From Bradyrhizobium_A sp052115025 (GTDB lineage Bacteria > Pseudomonadota > Alphaproteobacteria > Rhizobiales > Xanthobacteraceae), in contig NZ_JBFRFW010000008.1 in NCBI RefSeq assembly GCF_052115025.1, positions 219,068 through 283,067 on the forward strand: 64,000 nt of DNA. The letters are read 5' to 3'. Below the pieces are notes generated by a model. That model saw nothing but the letters and a program-made list of their open reading frames with translations. It was not told where the DNA came from and ran no database searches. The number at the start of each line of letters is the position of its first letter. Within the stretch, counting starts at the first letter, position 1. Positions 1 through 8,332 of this stretch are shown here, piece by piece. Both the position numbers and the translations under genes were made by a program.

Positions 1-2523
1 ACCACCGTCAACAGCCCCAAGGGCGCCCTCGACGGCACCACCCGCAGCTACACCATCTACGCCAATGACCAGTTGACCGTCGCCAAGGACTGGAACGACG
101 TCATCGTTGCCTACCGCAACGGCGCGCCGCTGCGCATCCGCGACATCGGCACGGCGGTGGCCGGCCCCGAAGACCTCAAGCAGGCGGCCTGGGCCAACGG
201 CAAGCGCGGCGTCTTCCTGGTGATCTTCAAACAGCCGGGCGCCAACGTCATCGAGACGGTCGACCGCATCAAGGCGGCACTGCCGCGGCTCGAGCTGGCG
301 CTGCCGCCGGCGATCAAGATCGACATCCTGAGCGACCGCACGCAAACCATCCGCGCCTCCGTCGCCGACGTGCAGTTCACCCTGCTGATCACCATCGCGC
401 TCGTCGTCCTCGTGATCTTCCTGTTCCTGCGCAACGTCTGGGCGACCATCATTCCCAGCATCACCGTGCCGCTGGCGCTGCTCGGCGCCTGCGCCCTGAT
501 GTGGCTCGCCGGCTACACACTGGACAACCTGTCGCTGATGGCGCTGACCATCTCGGTCGGCTTCGTGGTCGACGACGCCATCGTGATGCTGGAAAACATC
601 ACCCGCTACATCGAGGAGGGCGAGAGCCCGATGCGGGCGGCGTTCAAGGGCGCCGGCGAAATCGGCTTCACCATCTTCTCGATCTCGCTGTCGCTGGTCG
701 CGGTGCTGATCCCGCTGCTGCTGATGGGCGGCATCATCGGCCGGCTGTTCCGTGAGTTCTCGGTGGTGCTGGCGATGACCATCGCGGTCTCGGCATTCGT
801 GTCGCTGACGCTGACGCCGATGATGGCGTCGCGCTTCCTCAAGCCGCACAGCGAGGACAAGCATGGCCGTTTCTACAACGCCAGCGAGCGGGTGTTCGAC
901 GCCATGCTCGACGGCTACAAGCGCGGCCTCGACCTTGCGCTTCGGTTCCGGCGGGTGACGCTCGGCATCTTCCTGGTGTCGCTGGCGGCAACCATCGCGC
1001 TGTTCGTGATCATTCCGAAGGGTTTCTTTCCGCAACAGGACACCGGCCTGATCGTCGGCCAGTCGGAAGCGGCGCAGGACATTTCGTTCCAGGACATGCA
1101 GCGCAAGCAGGAGAAGCTCGGCGCCATCATCCAGCAGGATCCCGCGGTGGCCAGCGCCGCCATGGCGATCGGCGGCGGCGGCGGCAACTCGATGAACACC
1201 GGACGCTTCTTCATCACGTTGAAACCGCGTGACGAGCGCGACGTCAACGCCGACCAGATCATCGCGCGGCTGCGGCCGAAGCTGGAGGCGGTCGAAGGTG
1301 CCCGCCTCTACCTGCAGGCAGCCCAGGACGTGCGCATCGGCGGCCGCATCTCGCGCACCCAGTACCAGATCACGGTGCAGGACCCCGACCTCGACGAGCT
1401 CAATGCCTGGGCGCCGAAGATCGTGGACAAGCTGCGCACGCTGAAGGAGCTGCGTGACGTCGCCACCGACCAGCAGACCCAGGGCACGACGCTGACGCTG
1501 ACGATCGACCGCGACCAGGCGTCGCGGCTCGGCATCCAGCCGCAGGTGATCGACGACACGCTGTATGATGCGTTCGGCCAGCGCCAGGTGACCCAGTACT
1601 TCACCCAGACCAACACCTACCGTGTGATCGTCGAGGTGCTGCCGGAGCTGCAGGGCGACCTCGCCACCCTCGACCACATCTACGTCAAGTCGCCGACCAC
1701 CGGGCAGAACGTGCCGCTGTCATCGTTCGTGCACTGGACGACGCGGCCGGTGCAGCCGCTGTCGGTCAGCCACCAGGGCCAGTTCCCGGCGGTGACGGTC
1801 AGTTTCAATCTCGCCCAGGGCACCGCGCTCGGCGAGGCGACCCAGGCGATCGAGCAGGCCCAGCGCGAGCTGCAGGTGCCCGGCGCCATGACCATGCGCT
1901 TCCAGGGCACCGCCCAGGCGTTCCAGCAGTCGCTGAGCACCATCCCGCTGCTGATTGTGGCGGCGCTGATCGTGGTCTACCTGATCCTCGGCATGCTCTA
2001 CGAGAGCTACATCCACCCGCTGACCATCCTGTCGACGCTGCCGTCGGCGGCGCTGGGTGCGCTCGCCACGCTGATGCTCGGTGGCTACGATTTCAGCCTG
2101 ATCGCGCTGATCGGCATTATCCTGCTGATCGGCATCGTGAAGAAGAACGGCATCATGATGGTCGACTTCGCCATCGTCGGCGAGCGCGACCATGGCCTGT
2201 CGAGCGAGGAGAGCATTCGTCAGGCGGCGATCCTGCGCTTCCGCCCGATCATGATGACGACGATGGCCGCCCTGCTCGGCGCGGTGCCGCTGATGCTCGG
2301 CCACGGCACCGGCTCGGAGCTGCGCCAGCCGCTGGGATGGTCGATGGTCGGCGGCCTGATCGTCAGCCAGGCGCTGACGCTGTTCACCACGCCGGTGATC
2401 TATCTCTACCTCGACAAGCTATCGAACTGGATGAGCCCGCCGAGCCATGCCGCGACGCCGGACGCGCCGGAAGAAGAACAGCCCTATCATCCGGAAAAGC
2501 TGCGCTCGGCAGCAGGAGGCTGA
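1..2523 (+). CDS. RND multidrug efflux permease, 5'-truncated by window edge
   Basis: The frame is open from base 1, so the gene begins outside the window. About 840 residues are visible, and the family is about 1,030 long, so roughly 190 N-terminal residues are missing. The protein is an inner-membrane proton-driven efflux pump of the HAE-1/AcrB superfamily. The start of the visible part (SPKGALDG...YTIYANDQL) and the later segment resemble MdtB/MdtC more than AcrB. The transmembrane Asp pair of the proton relay is visible in VGFVVDDAIVMLEN, and the second membrane half carries GIVKKNGIMMVDFA. Membrane blocks alternate with two large periplasmic loops as expected. The adaptor gene would be upstream, outside the window. 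A strong terminator follows within 30 bases, so this is the last gene of its operon. Confidence 0.93.
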   Translation, partial: TTVNSPKGALDGTTRSYTIYANDQLTVAKDWNDVIVAYRNGAPLRIRDIGTAVAGPEDLKQAAWANGKRGVFLVIFKQPGANVIETVDRIKAALPRLELALPPAIKIDILSDRTQTIRASVADVQFTLLITIALVVLVIFLFLRNVWATIIPSITVPLALLGACALMWLAGYTLDNLSLMALTISVGFVVDDAIVMLENITRYIEEGESPMRAAFKGAGEIGFTIFSISLSLVAVLIPLLLMGGIIGRLFREFSVVLAMTIAVSAFVSLTLTPMMASRFLKPHSEDKHGRFYNASERVFDAMLDGYKRGLDLALRFRRVTLGIFLVSLAATIALFVIIPKGFFPQQDTGLIVGQSEAAQDISFQDMQRKQEKLGAIIQQDPAVASAAMAIGGGGGNSMNTGRFFITLKPRDERDVNADQIIARLRPKLEAVEGARLYLQAAQDVRIGGRISRTQYQITVQDPDLDELNAWAPKIVDKLRTLKELRDVATDQQTQGTTLTLTIDRDQASRLGIQPQVIDDTLYDAFGQRQVTQYFTQTNTYRVIVEVLPELQGDLATLDHIYVKSPTTGQNVPLSSFVHWTTRPVQPLSVSHQGQFPAVTVSFNLAQGTALGEATQAIEQAQRELQVPGAMTMRFQGTAQAFQQSLSTIPLLIVAALIVVYLILGMLYESYIHPLTILSTLPSAALGALATLMLGGYDFSLIALIGIILLIGIVKKNGIMMVDFAIVGERDHGLSSEESIRQAAILRFRPIMMTTMAALLGAVPLMLGHGTGSELRQPLGWSMVGGLIVSQALTLFTTPVIYLYLDKLSNWMSPPSHAATPDAPEEEQPYHPEKLRSAAGG

Positions 2524-2551
2524 CCCCGGCATTGTTCGTGCTCTCGACGCC

Positions 2552-2580
2552 AAGAGCCCGGCATTGCCGGGCTCTTTTTT
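2552..2580 (+). terminator. Rho-independent terminator of the RND operon
   Basis: A 10-bp perfect stem AAGAGCCCGG / CCGGGCTCTT encloses the loop CATTG and runs into six T residues at 2575-2580. It starts 29 bases after the pump stop codon. Confidence 0.92.
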
Positions 2581-2602
2581 GTCGGATCACGATCGTTGCG
2601 GG

Positions 2603-3241
2603 TCAGACGCCGATGCGATCCGCTTGGCGGTCCACGGCGAAATCGCGCCACTGCACGCAGGGAATGTCCGCGGCGGGATGCACGTCCTTCACGAGGCGCA
2701 GCTCCCGCCAGTCGTCCGGTGTCTGCGTAAAGCGGAAGCCGGCCTTGCGTGCCAGTGCCTGCATCTCGAGATTGGTGCGCAGCGTGTCGCCCAGGAGGCG
2801 ATGCGCACCGAGCGCCGCCGCACGGCACTCCAGGTTCGACAGCAAGGCAAAACCGATGCCGAGCCCGCGAAAGGCATCGCCGACCGACAGCCCGAACTCG
2901 ACGCTGCCGGCCGCCGTGTGCAGCATATAGCGCGCCTCGCCGACGATCACCGGCGCACCGTCGATCATCATCTCGGCCACCACCGCAAAGCGGTCCCCCT
3001 CGCCGAGACGCAGCAGGCGATCGAACTCGCCGTTGGACAATCCGCTGCTCGCACCGGTAAAGCGGTTGTAGCGCGCCGGGGTCGACATCCCAGCGAAATA
3101 GCCTTGCAGTGCACCGCGGTCCGACGGTGTGACGAAACGCACCGTCAGCTGTCGCCCGTCCCGCAGCCGCAGCACATCGGAGAAGCGGCCGAAATCGCCG
3201 TGGCTGTCCTCGAGCAATTCCATGATCGTGGCCTGGCCCAT
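2603..3241 (-). CDS. GNAT-family N-acetyltransferase
   Basis: A 212-residue protein with the acetyl-CoA-binding signature of GNAT enzymes: VEFGLSVGDAFRGLGIGFAL gives the beta4 strand and the pyrophosphate loop (R/Q-x-x-G-x-G/A type), followed by ECRAAALGAHRLLGDTL and ARKAGF typical of the C-terminal half. The substrate cannot be told. The frame is open further upstream, but ATG 3241 is preceded by AGGGAGG at good spacing, and the upstream extension looks non-coding. It lies 34 bp downstream of the DUF1127 gene on the same strand and is probably cotranscribed with it. Confidence 0.85.
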   Translation of the reverse strand: MGQATIMELLEDSHGDFGRFSDVLRLRDGRQLTVRFVTPSDRGALQGYFAGMSTPARYNRFTGASSGLSNGEFDRLLRLGEGDRFAVVAEMMIDGAPVIVGEARYMLHTAAGSVEFGLSVGDAFRGLGIGFALLSNLECRAAALGAHRLLGDTLRTNLEMQALARKAGFRFTQTPDDWRELRLVKDVHPAADIPCVQWRDFAVDRQADRIGV

Positions 3242-3275
3242 GACGCGATCCTCCCTGGTGCGGCCGGATGGCGGC

Positions 3276-3479
3276 TCAGGCCCGCCAGAACGGCTTGTCG
3301 ATCTCGTCGGCGACGTCGTCCCGCGACAGGCCGACATCGTTGAGGTCGCGTTCGGTCCATGCGGCGAGCTCGCCCCGCTCGACAAAACGACGATGCCAGG
3401 TGTGGATCACCTGGCCGATCCGCTCGAGAGCCCCCTGATCATGATGATTTGTCATCTCGTGATGGCTGCTGACAGGCAT
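3276..3479 (-). CDS. DUF1127 small protein
   Basis: A 67-residue protein with the DUF1127 (YjiS-like) C-terminal motif: an Arg-rich helix, then LAAWTERDLNDVGLSRDD and a terminal KPFWRA. Members are small, often stress- or nutrient-regulated proteins. Some alphaproteobacterial DUF1127 proteins bind RNA and affect phosphate or carbon metabolism, but the role of this one is unknown. The ATG has a near-ideal Shine-Dalgarno sequence (AAGGAGGTCAAA). The N-terminal third is His-rich (SSHHEMTNHHD). Confidence 0.85.
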   Translation of the reverse strand: MPVSSHHEMTNHHDQGALERIGQVIHTWHRRFVERGELAAWTERDLNDVGLSRDDVADEIDKPFWRA

Positions 3480-3508
3480 TTTGACCTCCTTATTGCTCAG
3501 TTGTCAGG

Positions 3509-3537
3509 TTTATCTGCCCGAGAAGCCGCGTTGACAA
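3509..3537 (-). promoter_or_regulatory. Predicted sigma-70 promoter of the DUF1127-GNAT pair
   Basis: On the minus strand, TTGTCA (3537-3532) and GATAAA (3514-3509) are separated by 17 bp. This places the start site about 22 nt upstream of the DUF1127 ATG. Its -35 box overlaps the -35 box TTGACA (3531-3536) of the opposite strand. Confidence 0.5.
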
Positions 3538-3582
3538 ACGACACTTTGTCTCCGAATATATGACAATATCTCATGTATTCGG
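3531..3582 (+). promoter_or_regulatory. Candidate LysR promoter and operator
   Basis: TTGACA at 3531-3536 is a consensus -35 box facing the LysR gene. The AT-rich segment that would hold the -10 overlaps the left arm of a perfect inverted repeat, CCGAATA (3552-3558) and TATTCGG (3576-3582), with a 17-bp spacer. A repeat over the -10 and start region suggests negative autoregulation. The precise -10 is uncertain. Confidence 0.45.
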
Positions 3583-3600
3583 GTATAACAGGGATCAGGC

Positions 3601-4539
3601 ATGACTGCACGCCTGCCGTCGCTGAACGGCCTGCGAGCCTTCGAGGCCGCCGCCCGCCACCTCTCGTTCACCCAGGCCGCGGCCGAGCTGAACGTCACCC
3701 AGACAGCGATCAGCCATCAGATCCGGCGGCTGGAAGACGAACTCGGGCTGCAGCTGTTCATCCGGAGAAACCGCACGCTGGCACTGACGCCGGCCGGCCG
3801 CGACTACCTGCCGGGCATTCGCGCGGCGTTTCAGGATCTGCGGCTCGCGACCGACCGCCTGCTGCGGCGCGACACCGGACCGGTGCTCACCGTGAGCACG
3901 CTGGCGTCATTCGCCGCCAAATGGCTGCTGCCGCGGCTCGCCACGTTCCAGGAGGCGCATCCGAGCATCGACGTGCGCATCACCACCTCGACAGAGATGG
4001 TCGATTTCCGCAAAGACGACGTCGATGCTGCGATCCGCTATGGCCGCGGCCACTGGCCTGGCGTGCACGCCACCTGGCTGATGGCCGACCAGCTGTTTCC
4101 GGTGTGCAGTCCGGCGCTGCTCGAGGGCGCACGCCCGCTGCGGCGGCCTGAAGATCTCGCTGACCATGTGCTGCTGCACACCAGCCTCGGCAGCGAGGAC
4201 GACTGGCGGTTGTGGCTGACCGCGGCCGGCCTGCCTATTGGCATCGCCAGCCACACACTGACCTTCGACTTGACCTTCATGACGGTGCAGGCCGCGATCG
4301 ATGGCCTCGGCGTCGCCATCGGCCGCACATCCTATGTCCAGGACGATATCGACAAGGGCCGCCTCGTCGTGCCCTTCGACATCACTCTGCCCGCCGACGC
4401 CGGATTTTATCTGGTGGCGCCGCAGGCCACCGCCAACGCGCCGAAGCTCAATGCCTTTCGTGACTGGCTGGTCGCCGCGGCGAAACGCGGCGACCAGCCA
4501 TCCCGACCTCATCCGACAACCTTGGAGAAGTCCGGCTGA
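3601..4539 (+). CDS. LysR-family regulator, GcvA-like
   Basis: A 312-residue LTTR. The N-terminal winged helix-turn-helix (residues about 5-65) contains LPSLNGLRAFEAAARHLSFT and the recognition part NVTQTAISHQIRRLE, which is the GcvA subgroup wording. The C-terminal substrate-binding domain has the two-lobed pattern, including the internal LTFDLTFMTVQAAIDGLGVA strand-helix. The target is unknown. It is divergent from the DUF1127-GNAT pair, sharing a short control region. Its 3' end overlaps the convergent crotonase gene by 31 bp. Confidence 0.9.
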   Translation: MTARLPSLNGLRAFEAAARHLSFTQAAAELNVTQTAISHQIRRLEDELGLQLFIRRNRTLALTPAGRDYLPGIRAAFQDLRLATDRLLRRDTGPVLTVSTLASFAAKWLLPRLATFQEAHPSIDVRITTSTEMVDFRKDDVDAAIRYGRGHWPGVHATWLMADQLFPVCSPALLEGARPLRRPEDLADHVLLHTSLGSEDDWRLWLTAAGLPIGIASHTLTFDLTFMTVQAAIDGLGVAIGRTSYVQDDIDKGRLVVPFDITLPADAGFYLVAPQATANAPKLNAFRDWLVAAAKRGDQPSRPHPTTLEKSG

Positions 4540-5282
4540 CGACGCTCGGCGAACGCCGCGAAGGCCTCGCGCGCCTCCGCCGTCTTCAGCCGCTCCTGGA
4601 AGATCACGCCTTCGCGGCTCATCTGCTCGGCGATCCGCTCACGATCGCGCATCAGCCCCTTGGTGTGCGCCAGCGCACCGAGCGGACGCTTCGCCAGCGC
4701 CTCGGCCGCCGCCCGCGCCCTGGCGCGCAGCTCCGCCGCCGGCACCACCGCATTGGCGAGCCCGATGTTCACCGCCGTCGCCCCGTCCACCGGCTCGCCG
4801 AGCGCGAACATCGCATAGGCGCGGGCATGACCGACGCGCGCCGGCAACAGCAGGCTCGAGGCGGCCTCCGGCACCAGAGCGAGATTGACGAACGGCGTCA
4901 GCAGCCGCGCGGTGTCGGCGAGATAGACGAGGTCGCAGTGCAGCAGCATGGTGGTGCCGACCCCCACCGCGTTGCCCTGCACCGCGGCGACGATCGGCCG
5001 CGTCGCCTTCGCCAGCGACCTCAGGAAGCGGAACACCTGCTTCTCGCCCTTGAACGAGCCGGTCGACTGCGCGGCGAAGTCGGCAAGATCATTGCCTGCG
5101 GTGAAGCTGTCGCCATCGCCTTGCAGCAGGACGACGCGAACGGCGGCATCGCTCTCTGCCCGGTCGAGGGCGTCGGCGAGCGCACCGTACATCGCGTCCG
5201 TCAGCGCGTTCTTCTTGTCGGCGCGGGCGAGCGTCACGGTCAACACGCCGCCATCGAGTTCGGTCTTCACATGCTCAGTCAT
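4509..5282 (-). CDS. Enoyl-CoA hydratase/isomerase family protein
   Basis: A 257-residue crotonase. The oxyanion-hole elements are visible in SFTAGNDLADF (first) and AVQGNAVGVGTTMLLHCDLV (second). LALVPEAASSLLLPARVG carries a Glu at the position used by the isomerase-like members, so a delta3-delta2 enoyl-CoA isomerase or a hydratase are both possible. Its start codon overlaps the upstream MarR gene stop by 4 bp (ATGA), so the two are translationally coupled. The MarR protein is the likely regulator, perhaps sensing an acyl-CoA or aromatic ligand. Confidence 0.88.
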   Translation of the reverse strand: MTEHVKTELDGGVLTVTLARADKKNALTDAMYGALADALDRAESDAAVRVVLLQGDGDSFTAGNDLADFAAQSTGSFKGEKQVFRFLRSLAKATRPIVAAVQGNAVGVGTTMLLHCDLVYLADTARLLTPFVNLALVPEAASSLLLPARVGHARAYAMFALGEPVDGATAVNIGLANAVVPAAELRARARAAAEALAKRPLGALAHTKGLMRDRERIAEQMSREGVIFQERLKTAEAREAFAAFAERRQPDFSKVVG

Positions 5283-5740
5283 CGGGTCTTTCCTTCCTGG
5301 TCCTTGGAGATATCTTTGGGAAACTTGTCCTGCAGGCTGGTGAGCCAGCGTACGACCACATCGATTTCCTTGTCGGAAAAGCCTTCCATCAGCCGCGCGT
5401 TGAGCGCCTGCGTGCGCGCCACGGCGCGCTTGCGCACCGACAGCCCGGCTTCCGTCAGGTAGAGTCGCCAGGCACGACCATCGGCGCTGTCCGGCCGGCG
5501 CTCGACGAGGCCGGCACGCTCCATGCGATCAGCCAGTCCCGACATCGCCGACGGCACGAGATCGAGCGCAAGCGCAACGTCGCCGATCAGCGCGCCATCG
5601 CGGCCGCCGAGATAGAACAGCACGCCGGACTGCGCCGACGTCAGCCCGTTCTCGGCCGCCATCTGCTGCTCCACCCAGCGCTGCAGGCGGCGCTGGGCGA
5701 CATTGAGCAGGAAAATGAGACGACGGTCGGGAGCGGACAT
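5279..5740 (-). CDS. MarR-family transcriptional regulator
   Basis: A 153-residue winged-helix regulator. The core has LTSAQSGVLFYLGGRDGALI, then the recognition helix LDLVPSAMSGLADRMERAGL and the wing VERRPDSADGRAWRLYLTE. It overlaps the downstream crotonase gene by 4 bp. No Shine-Dalgarno sequence precedes the ATG. Instead a perfect 20-bp palindrome ends 11 bp upstream, consistent with autorepression and possibly a leaderless message. Confidence 0.9.
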   Translation of the reverse strand: MSAPDRRLIFLLNVAQRRLQRWVEQQMAAENGLTSAQSGVLFYLGGRDGALIGDVALALDLVPSAMSGLADRMERAGLVERRPDSADGRAWRLYLTEAGLSVRKRAVARTQALNARLMEGFSDKEIDVVVRWLTSLQDKFPKDISKDQEGKTR

Positions 5741-5751
5741 GGCGGGAGAAT

Positions 5752-5771
5752 ATATTTCGCATGCGAAATAT
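5752..5771. promoter_or_regulatory. Perfect 20-bp palindrome, probable MarR operator
   Basis: ATATTTCGCATGCGAAATAT is an exact palindrome lying 12-31 bp upstream of the MarR start codon. Its length and AT-rich flanks with a GC core fit MarR operators. Its last base is also the last base of the EamA exporter stop codon, so there is no separate intergenic space. Confidence 0.75.
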
Positions 5772-6670
5772 CAAGGTGTTTTTTGCCACCCGTCCCGCCC
5801 GGCTTCAGCCGGCCGCTCCGCCATCCTGCGGATCGGCAGAATCACGATCGCCACCCCCGCAACAATCAACGCCATCCCGCCCAGGCGCGCGGGAGCGAAC
5901 ACCTCCCCGAACGCCAGCGCCGAAGCCAGCACGCCGACACAAGGCGACAGCAGAGCAAAGGGGGCGACGGCCCCTGCTGGAAAACGCTGGAGCAGCCGTC
6001 CCCAGATCGCATAAGCCATTGTCGCCGCCGCACCGAGGTAGACCGCACCACACACGGCGATCCACGATGCGCCCGCCCCCGCATCCCACAGCGGAGGTTC
6101 GCCCTTGACCGCGGACAACGCCAGCGCCGGCAACGGCGGAACAAGGCTCGCCCAGACGATCAGCGGAAACACCGGCACGCCGGGAAGACGTTTGACGAGC
6201 ACGTTCCCCACCGCCCAGCTGAAGGCGCCGCCGAGAGCAAGCGCCAGCGCGACGGGCCGCAGATCATCGCCGACCGTCAGGCCGATGAGGAGCAGGCCGC
6301 CAAACGCCACGACCATTCCAATGCACTGCCGCACGCCGGGCAGATCGCCCAGCCAGACGGCCGCCAGCGCCACGGTGAAGAACACCTGCATCTGCTGCGT
6401 CACCGATGCGAGGCCCGGCGACAGCCCCTGCTCGAATGCAAAGAACAACAGGAGGAACTGTCCGGTAAACAATGTCAGGCCGACGGTCACCAGCATCGGC
6501 CAGCCGATCGGCGGGCGCGGCACGATCAGAACAGGCAGGCTCGCGATCAGAAACCGCAGCGCGGTGAGCTGGGACGCCGAGAAGCTCTGCAAAGCCAGCT
6601 TGGTTGCGACAAAGGCCAGCCCCCATACGACTGATGTCAGCGCCGCCATCGCCATGTACCGCAGCTTCAT
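5771..6670 (-). CDS. EamA/DMT-family exporter
   Basis: A 299-residue inner-membrane protein of about ten transmembrane segments in two EamA repeats. The first opens with AALTSVVWGLAFVATKLAL, the second with GGAFSWAVGNVLVKRLPG. RhaT/YdcZ-type transporters of this kind often export amino acids or metabolites. ATG 6670 was chosen because the upstream in-frame extension is Arg/Gly-rich and unlike membrane protein. The gene is divergent from a MocR regulator, a common pairing in which the regulator senses an amine or amino acid and controls the exporter. No usual Shine-Dalgarno is evident. Confidence 0.88.
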   Translation of the reverse strand: MKLRYMAMAALTSVVWGLAFVATKLALQSFSASQLTALRFLIASLPVLIVPRPPIGWPMLVTVGLTLFTGQFLLLFFAFEQGLSPGLASVTQQMQVFFTVALAAVWLGDLPGVRQCIGMVVAFGGLLLIGLTVGDDLRPVALALALGGAFSWAVGNVLVKRLPGVPVFPLIVWASLVPPLPALALSAVKGEPPLWDAGAGASWIAVCGAVYLGAAATMAYAIWGRLLQRFPAGAVAPFALLSPCVGVLASALAFGEVFAPARLGGMALIVAGVAIVILPIRRMAERPAEAGRDGWQKTP

Positions 6671-6745
6671 GCAAGCCCTCCCCCCGCCGCGTCGGCCAGA
6701 ACATCGGCCTCGTTCGGCCGGCGATGGCGGGAGCGAGGCTAGCGT

Positions 6746-6784
6746 GATAGTGGTATGGTCTGAACGTCCAGTTCCGAATTTCGG
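6746..6784. promoter_or_regulatory. Candidate operator region between EamA and MocR genes
   Basis: The 129-bp divergent spacer has an AT-containing block with TGGTATGGTC followed by GAACGTCCAGTTC and a short inverted repeat CCGAA-T-TTCGG (6774-6784) just before the regulator start. MocR proteins usually bind direct repeats in such spacers. The exact site is not certain. Confidence 0.3.
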
Positions 6785-6799
6785 GCAAACCACTTTGCC

Positions 6800-8332
6800 A
6801 TGGGCCGCCTCTCCGCACGTCCCGCCGCCAAACCCGCCTCCCGCCCGCGAGCGGATTGGTCGAGCCTGTACGACTGGCAAACGATCGACCGCACGACCGA
6901 CACGCCGGTCGTCCATCAGATCTATTTGCAGATCCGCTCGGCGATTCTGACGCGACGGCTACAGCCCGGAACCCGGCTGCCATCGTCCCGCGCGCTGGCG
7001 ACCCGTCTGCAGGTCGCGCGCAGTTCGGTCATCGAGGCTTGTGAACAGCTGCACGCCGAAGGTTATCTCATGAGCCGCATCGGCTCCGGCACGTTCGTGT
7101 CGTCCGATCTGCCGGCCGCCATCGAGCGCCCGCGACGCGCCGATGCGCGGCAAGCCGCACCCGTGATCGATAAAACCCGCCGCGTCGATGCCATTCTCGA
7201 CAATCCGACGCCCTGCGAAACCCGCCCCTTCAACACGGGACGCACCACGCTCGATCCCCGCACCCGCGAGGTGTGGCGCAGGCTGTCCCATCACGCGGTC
7301 CGCACGCTCGGCGCCGACGACCTCGGCTATTCGGATCCGCGGGGACTGCCGGAATTCAGGGAGGCCGTATCGGACTATCTGCGTGCAGCGCGCGCGGTGG
7401 ACTGCACCGCCGACCAGATCCTGATCACCGCGGGCACGCAGCATGCGATCGACATCATCATTCGCGTGCTGCTGCGCCCGGACGACAAGGTGTGGGTCGA
7501 GGACCCCGGCTACCCGTTGACGCGACAAGCGCTTGCGATAGCCGGCATCCGCGCCCAGCCGGTCCCGGTCGATCAGCACGGCCTGCGCGTTACCGACGGC
7601 ACCACGCTGGCGCCGCGCGCCCGCGCAGCATTCGTGACGCCGTCACACCAGTATCCCACCGGCCGGGTGATGGCGATGCCGCGCCGGATCGAACTGTTGT
7701 CGTGGGCGCGCAGCCAGCAGAGCTGGATCATCGAGGACGACTATGCCAGCGAATTCCGCTATGCTGGCCGCCCGCTATCGTCGCTGCAAGGGCTCGATCG
7801 CGACGGGCGCGTGATCTATGTCGGCACGCTGAACAAGGCACTGTTTCCGGGATTGCGCCTCGGCTATGCGGTGCTGCCGCAAGCGCTGGTCGACCGGTTC
7901 GTCACGATGCGGACAGTGATCGACCGCCAGCCGCCCAGCCTGCAACAGTCGATCGCCTCGGCATTCATGCGCGATGGGCATTTCGCGGCGCATATCCATC
8001 GCACACGGGTCCGCTTTCGGTCACAGCGCGACGCGCTGGTGCATGCACTCGCCCGACACTGCGCGAACGAACTGGCCGTGGACATTCCCGAGCAGGGCAT
8101 GCATCTCGTCGCCGACTTCCGCGACGGCCACTCCGACACCGCGGTCGAGCGCCTCGCCCGCGCCGACGGCATCATCGTCCGCGCGATCAGCCCGCTCTAT
8201 GCCGGCGCGCCAAAACGCAGCGGCCTGATCCTGGGCTTCAGCGGCTACGAGCCCAGGGCGATCGAGATGGCGACGGCGCGTCTCGGCGCCATCCTGCGCC
8301 GGGCCGACAAGCCCGGCGCTCGTCGTCGCTAG
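6800..8332 (+). CDS. MocR-type regulator (GntR HTH fused to class I aminotransferase)
   Basis: A 510-residue fusion. Residues about 35-105 are a GntR winged helix (VVHQIYLQIRSAIL, PGTRLPSSRALATRL, and the GYLMSRIGSGTFV wing). The remainder is a fold-type I aminotransferase domain with the PLP-binding Lys346 in TLNKALFPGLRLGY. Such proteins (PdxR, GabR, TauR) act as PLP-dependent transcription factors rather than enzymes. It is divergent from the EamA exporter, which it probably controls. No clear Shine-Dalgarno precedes the ATG. The stop TAG shares the palindromic CTAG with the convergent thioesterase stop. Confidence 0.9.
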   Translation: MGRLSARPAAKPASRPRADWSSLYDWQTIDRTTDTPVVHQIYLQIRSAILTRRLQPGTRLPSSRALATRLQVARSSVIEACEQLHAEGYLMSRIGSGTFVSSDLPAAIERPRRADARQAAPVIDKTRRVDAILDNPTPCETRPFNTGRTTLDPRTREVWRRLSHHAVRTLGADDLGYSDPRGLPEFREAVSDYLRAARAVDCTADQILITAGTQHAIDIIIRVLLRPDDKVWVEDPGYPLTRQALAIAGIRAQPVPVDQHGLRVTDGTTLAPRARAAFVTPSHQYPTGRVMAMPRRIELLSWARSQQSWIIEDDYASEFRYAGRPLSSLQGLDRDGRVIYVGTLNKALFPGLRLGYAVLPQALVDRFVTMRTVIDRQPPSLQQSIASAFMRDGHFAAHIHRTRVRFRSQRDALVHALARHCANELAVDIPEQGMHLVADFRDGHSDTAVERLARADGIIVRAISPLYAGAPKRSGLILGFSGYEPRAIEMATARLGAILRRADKPGARRR

